Source of the DNA: Deinococcus arboris | GTDB lineage: Bacteria; Deinococcota; Deinococci; Deinococcales; Deinococcaceae | Length of the DNA stretch: 64,000 nt | NCBI RefSeq assembly: GCF_009755355.1 | Contig: NZ_WQLB01000019.1 | Span: forward strand, 1-64,000 | Direction of reading: 5' to 3' | Shown: positions 1-8,254 of the stretch, piece after piece | Numbering within the stretch: position 1 is the first letter of the stretch | How the letters are laid out: each line of letters begins with the position of its first letter | The notes under the pieces: model-generated | Databases searched by the model: none | What the model saw: the letters and a program-made list of their open reading frames with translations, nothing else | What the model was told of the DNA's origin: nothing | Translations under genes and position numbers: made by a program

Positions 1-36
1 CAGAGAGGACCCGGCCCCACCCGCCTGATGAGGTCC

Positions 37-195
37 GATACGGAAGCCGTCTGTTTGGTCTCCAAACCGGCAGAGCGCAGGGTTACATACGTCACGCCCG
101 GAATCCGTTGTGCTCCCCGTCGTATTGCCGCGCCGCTTTTCAAGTCCGCCTGGAGTCAACTGGTGACAAAGACCATTGAAGCGGAATCCATATGA
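37..195 (-). repeat. Interspersed MITE-like repeat, copy A (reverse orientation)
   Basis: This stretch ends in CGATACGGAAGCCGTCTG on the left and GGAATCCATATGA on the right, matching the ends of the better copy at 36011-36170 read on the other strand. Internally the reverse complement carries the family core GCGGACTTGAAAAGC. It fills most of the gene-free first 324 bases; I see no gene there. Confidence 0.6.
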
Positions 196-324
196 TCTTT
201 TGCGTCTAGCTCCACAAGAAGGCCCAGCCGCTCAGGGACAGGGTTGAAGGTCACCATACCCGCCGCATCAGCGCCACGCCGAAGCTCAGCTGCTGGCCCA
301 GCAGGGCAGGTGGCCGGTCAGAGG

Positions 325-1107
325 TCAACCCTTCTGTGACCCTCTGTGCGCTGCAAACAGCACCCGCGTAAAGGCGTAATACAGGCTCTCGCCAGGAAAT
401 GCCGCCTTCAGCCGGGCGCGGTAAGCCGCCAGAAAACGCTCGCCTGCCGCCTCATCCAGCCGCGACAGATACGGCACCAGCGCCGTGCCGCGCGTCCAGT
501 CAATCAGCCCTTCGGCGCCGTCCAGCACCACTGGATAGACCTTGCTCAGGGCCGTGATGTGCTGCCCTCCCAGGGCGTCCAGCATCTCGGCGTAAGCGGC
601 AGGCGTCAGCACCGGCGAGGCGCCGTGGGCAGTGCCAAACCGGCTGTAGCCGCCCAGCCCAGCGGCAAACTCGTCGGCCGTCTCGCCCAGCAGGCGGTGA
701 CTGGGGTGGTCATGGTTGGCCGGCACCTGCACCGCCAGCACGCCGCCTGGTCTCAAGTGGCTCCACAGCCGCGCCAGCAGGGCCGGGTGGTCCGGCAGCC
801 ACTGCAACGAGGCGTTGGCGTGAATCAGGTCAAAGTGGCCCTGCAACCCAGCGATATCGCCCTGCACGAACGTCAGATTTGGGGCGGCGCCGTGCGGTGC
901 GCGCGCCAGCATCTCGGGGCTGCTGTCCAGCCCGGTCACCTGCGCCCCCGGAAAGCGCCGCGCCAGGGTCAGGGTGTGGTCGCCCGCGCCGCAGCCCAGG
1001 TCAATGATCTGCTCGTACGGCTGGTCTGGAATCAGCGCGTGGAGGTCGGCCACAGGAGCGCTGCGGGCCACTTTGAACTGGTCATAGGTCGCTGGATTCC
1101 AGGTCAT
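325..1107 (-). CDS. tam: Trans-aconitate 2-methyltransferase-like SAM methyltransferase
   Basis: A 260-residue class I S-adenosylmethionine methyltransferase. SAM motif I is DLGCGAGDHTLTLA (about residues 36-49) and motif II is the acidic LDSSPEML that follows. The N-terminal MTWNPATYDQF and the overall length fit the Tam family, which methylates trans-aconitate to relieve aconitase inhibition. That substrate is inferred from family resemblance; a generic SAM methyltransferase is the alternative. A TACGCT -10 box (1114-1119) lies 6 nt before the ATG, so the mRNA is probably leaderless. The gene lies downstream of the ddrA unit in the same direction, but a terminator separates them. Confidence 0.75.
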   Translation of the reverse strand: MTWNPATYDQFKVARSAPVADLHALIPDQPYEQIIDLGCGAGDHTLTLARRFPGAQVTGLDSSPEMLARAPHGAAPNLTFVQGDIAGLQGHFDLIHANASLQWLPDHPALLARLWSHLRPGGVLAVQVPANHDHPSHRLLGETADEFAAGLGGYSRFGTAHGASPVLTPAAYAEMLDALGGQHITALSKVYPVVLDGAEGLIDWTRGTALVPYLSRLDEAAGERFLAAYRARLKAAFPGESLYYAFTRVLFAAHRGSQKG

Positions 1108-1173
1108 AATCTCAGCGTAGGCTCGTCCAGAGCCGGGGTGTCAGTACCCTGGTAGTTACAAGGGATAGGCCAT

Positions 1174-1200
1174 AAAAAATCCCGCGCAGAGGCGGGATTC
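1174..1200 (-). terminator. Intrinsic terminator of the ddrA unit
   Basis: Read on the minus strand, an AATCCCGC/GCGGGATT hairpin is followed by a run of T. It lies just after the small ORF that is coupled to ddrA. Confidence 0.8.
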
Positions 1201-1212
1201 GCAGGCTTAGAT

Positions 1213-1326
1213 TTACAGCAGCCGGGCCAGGGTGCCGCCCAGCAGCATGAGCAGCAGCAGGGACGCCGTGAAGGTCAGCAGTTGGCGCGACCCTGGGGGA
1301 CTCCGCTCATCGCTGCGCCGAATCAT
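1213..1326 (-). CDS. Small single-pass membrane protein coupled to ddrA
   Basis: A 37-codon ORF whose ATG (1326-1324) overlaps the ddrA stop in an ATGA arrangement, so it is probably translated by re-initiation after ddrA. The product has a charged N-terminal third (MIRRSDERSPPGSR), then one hydrophobic stretch rich in Leu (about residues 16-37, including LLLLMLLGG) that could cross the membrane, ending at LARLL. An intrinsic terminator follows its stop by about 13 nt, so ddrA and this ORF form a closed two-gene unit. I recognise no family. The coupling and intact frame are seen in the sequence; expression and function are unknown. Confidence 0.55.
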   Translation of the reverse strand: MIRRSDERSPPGSRQLLTFTASLLLLMLLGGTLARLL

Positions 1327-1925
1327 GCCGCGCGCCCTGTCTGGGGAGCGCTGGGGTGCAGGCTGCCCAGGGCGGCCTTCAGGTGCTTGTACACCTCGCG
1401 CTGGAGGTCCAGGTCCTCGGGCAGTTCGTAGCGCAGCTGCTCCATAGCCTGCATCAGGTGGGCGCCGCCGGGGGTGCGCTCGTGGTCAGGGCGGGCCCAG
1501 TCGGGCAGTTCGGGGGAACTGACGGGCGCGCGCTTCGTGTCGTCCCAGTCGGCCCAGGTTTTGGGCAGGTCGTACAGGTAACGGCCGATGCCAAAATGCA
1601 CGGCGCAGCGCTTCAGGGCGTCACTGGCGGCGGCCTTCAGGGTGCCCAGGTCGCCTTCGGGCGCCTCGCCAATGTCCTCACGGGTGACGCCCAGCACGGT
1701 CAGGCGGCCCTTGACAGTGGGCAGGCGGGTGCCGGCCACCACTTCGACCTCAAAGCTCCAGGCGTCGGGGCAGATGGCGTCCAGGCGGTCCTGCACTGCG
1801 CGGGCATCGATATGGGCCAGGAGCATCGCCCGCGTGCGGTCTTTGCTGATGGCGCCCGGCTTCCACCCCACCAGGTGAGCGGGAAACGGGGCCTGAAGTC
1901 GTTTCTGAACATCGCTCAGTTTCAT
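1323..1925 (-). CDS. ddrA: DNA damage response protein DdrA (Rad52-like)
   Basis: A 200-residue protein that matches Deinococcus DdrA from the first residue (MKLSDVQKRLQAPFPAH). It has the family core around WKPGAISKDRTRAMLLAHIDARAVQDRLD and the conserved CAVHFGIGRYLYDLP region near residues 107-121. DdrA binds 3' single-stranded DNA ends and protects them from nucleases after irradiation, forming Rad52-like ring assemblies; this is established for the family. The start is fixed by an upstream -10-like TATAAA that puts transcription only a few bases before the ATG. A radiation/desiccation response motif lies just upstream (1951-1967), so control by PprI/DdrO is expected. The stop overlaps the start of a small membrane ORF. 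Confidence 0.95.
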   Translation of the reverse strand: MKLSDVQKRLQAPFPAHLVGWKPGAISKDRTRAMLLAHIDARAVQDRLDAICPDAWSFEVEVVAGTRLPTVKGRLTVLGVTREDIGEAPEGDLGTLKAAASDALKRCAVHFGIGRYLYDLPKTWADWDDTKRAPVSSPELPDWARPDHERTPGGAHLMQAMEQLRYELPEDLDLQREVYKHLKAALGSLHPSAPQTGRAA

Positions 1926-1950
1926 ATATTTAGTTTATAACAGAATGGGA

Positions 1951-1967
1951 TTACGGTCAAGACAGAA
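1951..1967 (-). promoter_or_regulatory. Radiation/desiccation response motif (RDRM) of ddrA
   Basis: The 17-bp imperfect palindrome TTACGGTCAAGACAGAA matches the Deinococcus RDRM (TTATG-N7-CATAA) at 4 of 5 bases in each arm with the correct 7-nt spacing. It starts about 26 bp before the ddrA ATG. On the minus strand it overlaps the presumed -35 (TTGACC), followed 15 nt later by TATAAA. That is the position expected for repression by DdrO, relieved when PprI cleaves DdrO after damage. Confidence 0.85.
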
Positions 1968-2053
1968 CGGGACTCTGCTTCTTCTGCCGTTTGCCCGTCT
2001 GGATGTTCGACAGGTCCGTGCCTCTGGCCTCTAGCGCCGCTAGCATAGGCGGC

Positions 2054-2641
2054 ATGAGCCGTGCGGCCACCGTGACCCGAACCACCAGTGAGACGGACAT
2101 CAGCGTTCGTCTGGACCTTGACAGCGCCGCCTACAGCCACCCCGAGACGGGCCACGGCTTCTTTGACCATATGCTGGACGCCCTGGCCCGCCACGCCCGC
2201 CTGGGCCTTACAGTCAAGGCGACTGGGGACCTGCACATCGAGCCGCATCACCTGATCGAAGACACCGGCATCACGCTGGGGCAGGCGCTTACGCAGGCGC
2301 TGGGGGACCGCAGGGGTATAGAGCGTTACGGCAGCGCCTTTGTGCCCATGGACGAGACGCTGGCGCACGTGGTTGTGGACCTCTCGGGCCGGGCCCACCT
2401 GGCTTTTGAGCCGGAGACGCTGGACGTGTGGGGCACGGCGGGCGGCATGACCCACTACCACCTGCGCGAGTTTCTGCGGGGGCTGTGCAACCACGGCGGC
2501 GTGACGCTGCATGTGCGGTTGCTGGCTGGGCGCGAGGCCCACCACGTCATTGAGGCCGTCGTGAAAGCCTTGGCCCGCGCCCTGCGTGACGCGGTGGCGC
2601 TGACCTCAGATGCCCTGCCCAGCACCAAGGGCCGCCTGTGA
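2054..2641 (+). CDS. hisB: Imidazoleglycerol-phosphate dehydratase HisB
   Basis: Catalyses dehydration of imidazole-glycerol phosphate to imidazole-acetol phosphate in histidine synthesis. The 195-residue product is the monofunctional bacterial form. It has the manganese-binding histidine clusters FFDHMLDALARHA (about residues 35-47), EPHHLIEDTGI, and the C-terminal REAHHVIEAVVKALARAL. The ATG at 2054 is chosen because a TAGCAT -10-like box lies 7 nt before it and the protein aligns from there; an upstream in-frame extension to 1991 has no family resemblance. The stop overlaps the hisH start (GTGA). Confidence 0.95.
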   Translation: MSRAATVTRTTSETDISVRLDLDSAAYSHPETGHGFFDHMLDALARHARLGLTVKATGDLHIEPHHLIEDTGITLGQALTQALGDRRGIERYGSAFVPMDETLAHVVVDLSGRAHLAFEPETLDVWGTAGGMTHYHLREFLRGLCNHGGVTLHVRLLAGREAHHVIEAVVKALARALRDAVALTSDALPSTKGRL

Positions 2642-3297
2642 GCGCGCCTGAAGTCCTGCTGCTGGATTACGGTGCAGGGAACGTGCGCAGTGCCGCCAAA
2701 GCCCTGGAGCGCGCGGGCATGGCCGTCAAGGTCAGTGCTGATCCGGCGGACGTGGCGGGGGCGCGCGCCGTGGTGGTGCCTGGTCAGGGCCATTTCCGGC
2801 AGGTGATGGAGGCGTTTGACGAAAGTGGCTTCCGCGCGCCGGTGCTGGCCGCCGCGCAGGCGGGTACGCCCCTGCTGGGCATCTGTGTGGGCATGCAGAT
2901 GCTGCTCGAAGGTTCCGAGGAGGCTCCCGGCGTGGCGGGCCTGGGCCTGATTGGCGGCACGGTGCGCCGCTTTGAGCATGTGCCGGGGAAGGTGCCCCAG
3001 ATGGGCTGGAACAGTCTGGACAAGGTGGGGGACAGCCCCCTGCTGCGCGACCTGGCCTGCCCGGCCTATGCCTACTTCGTTCACAGTTTTTACGTCCCCA
3101 TCGAGACAGAGGTGGACGCTGGGGCCATCACAGAGTACGGCGTGCCCTTCTGGGCGGCGCTGAGCCAGGGCAACCTCCACGCCACGCAGTTTCACCCCGA
3201 GAAAAGCGGCGCGGTGGGGCTGGCGATTCTGGACCGGTTCCGGCGGTATGTGCTGGAGGAAAGAGAAGAAAGGGGGCGCGGCACCGTCGCGTTTTAA
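2638..3297 (+). CDS. hisH: Imidazole glycerol phosphate synthase glutaminase subunit HisH
   Basis: Class I glutamine amidotransferase that supplies ammonia to HisF for imidazole-glycerol phosphate formation. The 219-residue protein begins LLLDYGAGNVRSAAKAL. It has the oxyanion glycine loop (VPGQGHF), the nucleophile motif GICVGMQMLLEGSEE, and the C-terminal His-Glu pair in QFHPEKSG. It starts with GTG inside the hisB stop codon, so the two are translationally coupled. hisF and the other his genes are not in this window. Confidence 0.95.
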   Translation: MSAPEVLLLDYGAGNVRSAAKALERAGMAVKVSADPADVAGARAVVVPGQGHFRQVMEAFDESGFRAPVLAAAQAGTPLLGICVGMQMLLEGSEEAPGVAGLGLIGGTVRRFEHVPGKVPQMGWNSLDKVGDSPLLRDLACPAYAYFVHSFYVPIETEVDAGAITEYGVPFWAALSQGNLHATQFHPEKSGAVGLAILDRFRRYVLEEREERGRGTVAF

Positions 3298-3302
3298 CGG
3301 GT

Positions 3303-3335
3303 GCCTTAGCCCAGCCGCTGAGCCTGGGCTGAGGC
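3303..3335 (+). terminator. Hairpin after hisH
   Basis: A 12-bp stem (GCCTTAGCCCAG with CTGGGCTGAGGC, one G-U pair) followed by AGTGTTCTCTT. The stem is strong and the U tract is weak, so termination is likely but not certain. Confidence 0.6.
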
Positions 3336-3517
3336 AGTGTTCTCTTGCAGTTCCTCCTGCGGTGCTGCCGAGAAGACGCTGGGTGGTGCTCTGAGAGGGT
3401 GGGGAGTCCAGTAACAAAAGGGCTCGGCCTTGCCAGCTATGGCGATCTTCCACCACTGTCCGGCCTTCTCGCCTGCCCCCATTGGCCTGGCCCCCCACTC
3501 TGCGGGACAATGGCGCC

Positions 3518-4564
3518 ATGACGAGCCAGACCCCCGCCGCCCGCCCGCCTGTGAATCTCGACTGGTCCACGCTGGGTTTCAGCTATATCCGCACCGATGA
3601 GCGGTATCTGTCACACTGGCGCGGCGGCGCCTGGGACAGTGGCACGCTCACCCTGGACAACGTGCTGCACATCAGCGAGGGGTCCACGGCGCTGCACTAC
3701 GGCCAGCAGTGCTTCGAGGGCCTCAAGGCCTACCGCGCCGCCGACGGCAGCGTGAATCTGTTTCGGCCCGACCGCAACGCCGCGCGCATGCAGGAAAGCT
3801 GCCGCCGCGTCCTGATGCCCGAAGTCAGCACCGAGCAGTTTATTGAGGCCTGCCGCCAGGTGGTCAGGGCCAACGACCACTGGATTCCCCCCCACGGCAC
3901 CGGCGGCGCGCTGTATCTGCGGCCCTACGTGATTGGCGTGGGTGACAACATCGGCGTGCGCTCGGCGCCCGAGTTCCTGTTCGGCGTGTTTGCTATTCCT
4001 GTCGGGGCCTACTTCAAGGGTGGGCTGACGCCCCACAACTTCATCACGTCCGGGTATGACCGCGCCGCGCCGCAGGGGACCGGCGCCGCCAAGGTGGGCG
4101 GCAACTACGCTGCCAGCCTGCTGCCGGGCCTGGAAGCCAAGCAGCGCCAGTTCGCCGACGCCATCTACCTGGACCCCGCCACCCACACCAAGATTGAAGA
4201 GGTGGGGGCGGCCAACTTCTTTGCCATTACCAGGGACGGGCAGAGCTTCGTGACCCCCCAGTCGCCCAGCATCCTGCCCAGCATCACCAAGTACAGCCTG
4301 CTGCACCTGGCGGAGCACCGCCTGGGCCTGAAGGTGGTTGAAGGCGACGTGCTCATTGACGACCTCGACCGGTACAGCGAGGCGGGGGCGTGTGGCACGG
4401 CCGCTGTCATCACGCCCATCGGCGGCATTCAGCACGGCGACGACTTTCACGTTTTCTACAGCGAAACCGAGGTTGGCCCGGTCACCCGCCGCCTGTACGA
4501 CGAACTGACCGGCATCCAGTTTGGCGACCGCCCCGCGCCCGAAGGCTGGCTCGTCCAGGTGTAA
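3518..4564 (+). CDS. ilvE: Branched-chain amino acid aminotransferase IlvE
   Basis: PLP-dependent fold-type IV transaminase interconverting Leu, Ile and Val with their 2-oxoacids. The 348-residue product shows the class II branched-chain signature: LHYGQQCFEGLKAYR near the N-terminus, the catalytic lysine region GAAKVGGNYAAS, then IEEVGAANFF and the late EAGACGTAAVITPI. The start at 3518 is preceded by TTGGCC-N18-GACAAT ending 6 nt upstream, which argues for a leaderless transcript; an upstream in-frame start at 3482 would lie inside this promoter. It stands alone and converges on the TetR gene. Confidence 0.95.
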   Translation: MTSQTPAARPPVNLDWSTLGFSYIRTDERYLSHWRGGAWDSGTLTLDNVLHISEGSTALHYGQQCFEGLKAYRAADGSVNLFRPDRNAARMQESCRRVLMPEVSTEQFIEACRQVVRANDHWIPPHGTGGALYLRPYVIGVGDNIGVRSAPEFLFGVFAIPVGAYFKGGLTPHNFITSGYDRAAPQGTGAAKVGGNYAASLLPGLEAKQRQFADAIYLDPATHTKIEEVGAANFFAITRDGQSFVTPQSPSILPSITKYSLLHLAEHRLGLKVVEGDVLIDDLDRYSEAGACGTAAVITPIGGIQHGDDFHVFYSETEVGPVTRRLYDELTGIQFGDRPAPEGWLVQV

Positions 4565-4626
4565 AGCAGAGTGGGGGAGGTCGGGCGTGGGAGGGGAGAC
4601 CTAACCGAGCCCTGTCTCTGGAAGAA

Positions 4627-4662
4627 CGAGAGACCTGCCGTTCATGTCTGGCAGGTCTCTCG
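4627..4662. terminator. Bidirectional terminator between ilvE and the TetR gene
   Basis: A perfect 13-bp inverted repeat (CGAGAGACCTGCC/GGCAGGTCTCTCG) with a 10-nt loop lies between two convergent genes. Flanks are pyrimidine-rich in both reading directions. Confidence 0.7.
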
Positions 4663-4681
4663 CGTCCTCTCTCCTGGCTTT

Positions 4682-5326
4682 TTACCTCACCTGCTCACGC
4701 GCCGTCGCCTCCGGGGCCAGGGCGCCGTGCATCAGGAGGCTAAAGCGCTCCTGCCAGTCACGCAGCACATCACGCTGATCGCGGTGGCCACCGTGTAACA
4801 GGGCCAGAATAAAGGCGTCCACCAGCAGGGCGCTCAGCATCTGCACGTTGGCTTCGGGGCGCAGGCGACCCTGGGCCTGCATGGCCAGCAGGACCGGTTG
4901 CACCAGCGCCGCTAGGGTGATGGCGGTGCGCAGGCCGTCGCCGGGGCGGGTGGTGGGGACGGTAGGGCCTTCGGGCGGGGCGCCCAGCACCGCCTGGCCC
5001 ACCGCGCCCACCAGATGCCGGTAGCGCACCCCCAGGTCCGCCATGCGGGCGGTGACCTTGTCCCAGACGAGCTGGGGGTTGGCCCCGGCGGTGAGGCGCT
5101 CCAGGGCGTCGTCGCGGCTGGCCTGCACCGCCTTTTCAAAGTGGGCCAGGAGCATATGCACCTTGCTGGGAAAATAGCGGTAGAGGTTGGTGCGGCTGAC
5201 ATACGCCGCCTGCGCGATGTCCTGCGCGCTAATAGCGTCCAGGCCGCTGCGCGCAAACAGTTCAAAGGCCGCCCGCGCGATGCGCTCGCGCCGGGCCTCG
5301 TCCTGTTCCTGCCGGTCCACCTTCAC
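4682..5326 (-). CDS. TetR/AcrR family transcriptional regulator
   Basis: A 214-residue regulator. An N-terminal helix-turn-helix (about residues 10-55) contains [39 protein letters not shown] and [12 protein letters not shown], as in the TetR family. The C-terminal ligand-binding region is not diagnostic. GTG at 5326 is chosen because a TACACT -10 box ends 6 nt upstream; the longer frame to 5431 would run through that promoter. Its target is unknown. It neighbours ilvE (convergent) and the hibernation factor gene (divergent), so autoregulation is the safest guess. Confidence 0.88.
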   Translation of the reverse strand: MKVDRQEQDEARRERIARAAFELFARSGLDAISAQDIAQAAYVSRTNLYRYFPSKVHMLLAHFEKAVQASRDDALERLTAGANPQLVWDKVTARMADLGVRYRHLVGAVGQAVLGAPPEGPTVPTTRPGDGLRTAITLAALVQPVLLAMQAQGRLRPEANVQMLSALLVDAFILALLHGGHRDQRDVLRDWQERFSLLMHGALAPEATAREQVR

Positions 5327-5538
5327 AGGCCCAGTGTAGCGCTGCCCCCGGTCCTTGCCAGTGAGCAGGCCTTCACGCAGCCGGGGTACCGCCGGGGGAG
5401 GCGCACTCCACTCCGGAGCATACCCCGTCACCTGTGGCCAGCGCTGTAAGAGAACCGCATGACAGTCTCATGACCTTGGGCCTAGAGTGGGTCACCGGAG
5501 CCTACCCTTCCCTCCGGCAAAAGGACGAGGTGAAAGCC

Positions 5539-6105
5539 GTGCATATCTATAAGCTGTCGGGCCGGAACGTTGATGTCACTGACGCCATGCGGGACTACGT
5601 CGAGGAGAAGCTCTCTCGCCTAGACCGTTTCAATGACCAGATTACCGACGCCAGGGTCACCCTCACGGTGCGGGACGTGCGCGACGCCGCGCGGCGCAAC
5701 CGGGTTGAGGTACAGCTGAACGTTCCACACGGCATTATCCGCGCCGAAGAACACCACGCCGACATGTACGCAGCCATTGACCGCGCCGGCGACGTGCTGG
5801 AGCGGCAACTGCGCAAGTTCAAGACCCGGTATCTCAAGCACCGCCACGACGCCGCGCCCCAGCCCGAGCCGGGCCCTGCCGAGGCCGATGTGGACGCGGG
5901 CCTGGACGACGTGACCGAGTTCGTGCCCGAAATTGTGCGCCAGAAGCGCTTTGACCTGCGCCCCATGAGCCCAGAGGACGCCGTGGCCCAGATGGAAGCC
6001 CTGGGCCACGACTTTTACGTGTTCATGCATATGGACACCGGCAGCTGCGGCGTGGTGTACCGCCGCAAAGACGGCCACTACGGCCTGATTGAACCCAATG
6101 CCTGA
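5539..6105 (+). CDS. hpf: Ribosome hibernation promoting factor, long form
   Basis: A 188-residue long-form HPF that pairs 70S ribosomes into 100S dimers in stationary phase. The N-terminal S30AE domain (about residues 1-105) begins VHIYKLSGRNVDVTDAMRDY and contains EEKLSRLDRF. An acidic Pro/Glu linker follows, then the C-terminal dimerisation domain RPMSPEDAVAQMEALGHDFYVF. GTG 5539 is preceded by AAGGACGAGG, a good ribosome site about 8 nt away. A candidate promoter is at 5460-5488 (TGACAG-N17-TAGAGT), so unlike many neighbours this mRNA has a leader of about 45 nt. Confidence 0.93.
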   Translation: MHIYKLSGRNVDVTDAMRDYVEEKLSRLDRFNDQITDARVTLTVRDVRDAARRNRVEVQLNVPHGIIRAEEHHADMYAAIDRAGDVLERQLRKFKTRYLKHRHDAAPQPEPGPAEADVDAGLDDVTEFVPEIVRQKRFDLRPMSPEDAVAQMEALGHDFYVFMHMDTGSCGVVYRRKDGHYGLIEPNA

Positions 6106-6219
6106 TTGAACCGAGCGCCTGATTGAAAAGTGTCTGAGCGCGCCGGGCTGAGTGGGGGCACCTTTCGGGGGTGTCCCCGCCGCCCTGTGGCGAGTGCCTA
6201 TCTGCTACGCTGCGGCGTT

Positions 6220-7335
6220 GTGATCGCCCACGTGATCAATCCCGGAACCAGCGGCGTGAAACTCGCGTGCGCAACCCTTAGGCCCAGTGTCAACCCAGCG
6301 CTGCCCGGCCAGCTGCACCTGGAGTTGACCCGCGCCGAGCTGCCGCTGGCCGCGCCCCCCAGCGCCGCCCAGGTGCCCGAACTGGCCCAGGCCATCCTGG
6401 CCCTGACGGCGGCCTGGCCGGCCCCGGACGCGGTGGTGGGCCGGGGCGGGTTTATTGGCCGGGTGCCCACCGGCACCTACCGCGTGACCGACGAACTGGC
6501 CGCCTACGCGGTGCGCGGTGAGGGCGCCTTTGATCCGCCCAACCTGGGCGGGCCGCTGGCGCTGGCGCTGGCGGGCCACTGGGGCGTGCCAGCATTTATC
6601 GTGGACCCGCAAAGCGCCGACGAACTGCTGCCCGAGGCCCGCGCCACCGGCCTGCGCGGCGTGACGCGGCGCGGTGAGTTTCACGCCCTGAACGCCCGCG
6701 CGGTGGCCCGGCGCGCGGCGCACGAGGTCGGGAAACGCTTTCACGAGGCCCGCGTGGTCGTGGCGCACCTGGGGGCCACGACCAGCGTGACCGCCTTTGA
6801 CCAGGGCCGGGCGGTGGACACCACCGGCTCGGGGTCGGACGGCGGGCCGCTGGGCGCCATGCAAAGTGGCCCTGTGCCGCCACGCGCCCTGGTGCGCCTG
6901 GCCCAGACCCACGGCGACCGCACCCTGACCCACCTGGCCTGTGAGGGCGGCTTTCTGGCTCTGACTGGCAGCGCCAACCTGCGTGACCTGGAAGCCCGCG
7001 CCCCCGGCGACCCTGAAGTGCAGGCGGCGGCCGCCACCTTCGTGCATCAGGTGGCCAAGGCCATCGGCGAGCAGACCGGCGCCCTCAGTGGCCGCCCCGA
7101 CGCCCTGGTGCTGACGGGCGGCATTGCCCGTTGGGACGACCTGGCTGACCGCATCGAGCGCCGGGTGGCCTGGATGGCCCCGGTGTTCATCATTCCCGGC
7201 GAACTGGAACTGGAAGCGCTGGCCGAGGGTGCCGGGCGCGTGTTGCTGGGGCTGGAAGCGGCGCGGGACTGGACGCCGCCTGCTGGGCCTGGGGAAAAGC
7301 CTGTGGTCGCTGGAGACAGCCGTGGCCCGGCGTAG
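6220..7335 (+). CDS. buk: Butyrate kinase-like ASKHA phosphotransferase
   Basis: A 371-residue member of the acetate/butyrate kinase family. It starts IAHVINPGTSGVKLACA, the phosphate-1-like motif of Buk with a Gly-Thr-Ser turn. It continues with VGRGGFIGRVPTGTYRV, a catalytic-region HEVGKRFHEARVVVAHLGATTSV, and the adenosine motif LVLTGGIARWDDL. Family enzymes convert butyryl-CoA-derived butyryl phosphate to butyrate plus ATP, usually beside phosphotransbutyrylase (ptb). No ptb is nearby, so the substrate is uncertain. GTG 6220 lies 8 nt after a TACGCT -10 box. It overlaps the next unknown gene by 14 nt. Confidence 0.82.
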   Translation: MIAHVINPGTSGVKLACATLRPSVNPALPGQLHLELTRAELPLAAPPSAAQVPELAQAILALTAAWPAPDAVVGRGGFIGRVPTGTYRVTDELAAYAVRGEGAFDPPNLGGPLALALAGHWGVPAFIVDPQSADELLPEARATGLRGVTRRGEFHALNARAVARRAAHEVGKRFHEARVVVAHLGATTSVTAFDQGRAVDTTGSGSDGGPLGAMQSGPVPPRALVRLAQTHGDRTLTHLACEGGFLALTGSANLRDLEARAPGDPEVQAAAATFVHQVAKAIGEQTGALSGRPDALVLTGGIARWDDLADRIERRVAWMAPVFIIPGELELEALAEGAGRVLLGLEAARDWTPPAGPGEKPVVAGDSRGPA

Positions 7336-7693
7336 ACCCTCGCGCGCGCCAGACCCCATTCGGGCGACCAGCATGTGGCGCGTGGACCAGGTGTTTTTGA
7401 CGCGGCGCGGTGTGCGCGTGGAGGTCATCTGTTCGCTGGTCAATGACCAGGGGGGGCTGCGCAACCTGTCGGTGACGGCGCCCACCGATGACCCGGTGAC
7501 AGCCGTGCGCCACGCTGCGCGCTTTATCGCGGGCAAGGGCAACGTCAGCGGCGCGCGGCAAGCCCGCGTGCGCTGGGCGCGCGAGCAGGCCACCACCGAG
7601 CAGGACGCCCTGATCCGGGACCGGCTGCTGGAAGATGAATTTCTAGACGAGTTTGAAGAGACCCTGTCGGCAGTCCGCGACCAGCAGCGCTAA
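7322..7693 (+). CDS. Hypothetical protein overlapping the butyrate kinase gene
   Basis: Unknown protein of 123 residues if GTG 7322 is used. That start is supported by a GGAG sequence 8 nt upstream and by its overlap with the end of the kinase gene. An internal ATG at 7373 would give 106 residues. The start of the body (VDQVFLTRRGVRVEVICSL) looks like a beta-rich fold. The C-terminal half is charged and helical, ending in an acidic stretch around LLEDEFLDEFEETLSAV. I recognise no family. Co-transcription with the kinase is strongly implied; a shared function is only inference. Confidence 0.7.
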   Translation: MARRRPSRAPDPIRATSMWRVDQVFLTRRGVRVEVICSLVNDQGGLRNLSVTAPTDDPVTAVRHAARFIAGKGNVSGARQARVRWAREQATTEQDALIRDRLLEDEFLDEFEETLSAVRDQQR

Positions 7694-8254
7694 CAACTGA
7701 CAGCGAAACCTGCTTATGGTCTTGTTTCGATAAACGCTCATGGTGAGCGGGGGTCGTATGGATGCCGTCTGTTTCGTTGACAAACCAAGAGAGCGCTGGT
7801 CTGCTCGCTCCACGCCCGTCAGCCCGCCTTTGCTCCCACTCGCTCGCAAGTCCGCTCGGATTCAAGCGTTTCTGGCCTGGCTCTGGAACGTTGGTCATGC
7901 CGTTCATTGGACGAAGCGAGCAGAGTGGTTTTGCGGAGAAGCTGGAGTAATCGGCTGCTGTTTCAGGCCTGTTATGCAGAGAACTCCTTGGGTCCGTGGG
8001 GTGCCAGATCAGGAAAGGACGGCCGCTAGCCGCCTTGCTGATAAGGCTTTCGACCCCGGAGTTTGCAACATTGGTTCAATTCGAGTGATCCTAAAAAGCT
8101 AAGCAGCAGCTAGAGGTGAAGAAATCAAATCAACGGACGTGACGTTGGCAACCCCATTCCATTTCAAGGTCTGAACAGAACAGATGGAATCCGTCTAACG
8201 GCGCGGCCACACGCCTTACCATGCGCCTTGGCTTTCCCCTGCTACACTCCGCCG
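7694..8254. other. Intergenic region with partial repeats
   Basis: 561 bases without a convincing gene. 7756-7868 is a truncated reverse-orientation copy of the interspersed repeat: its GTATGGATGCCGTCTGTTTC end is present and its core reads AGTCCGCTCGGATTC, but the far end is lost. At 8169-8198 there is a lone repeat end (AACAGATGGAATCCGTCTAA). The promoter of tsaD (TGC-TACACT, an extended -10 at 8240-8248) occupies the right edge. The middle shows nothing I can name. Confidence 0.55.
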
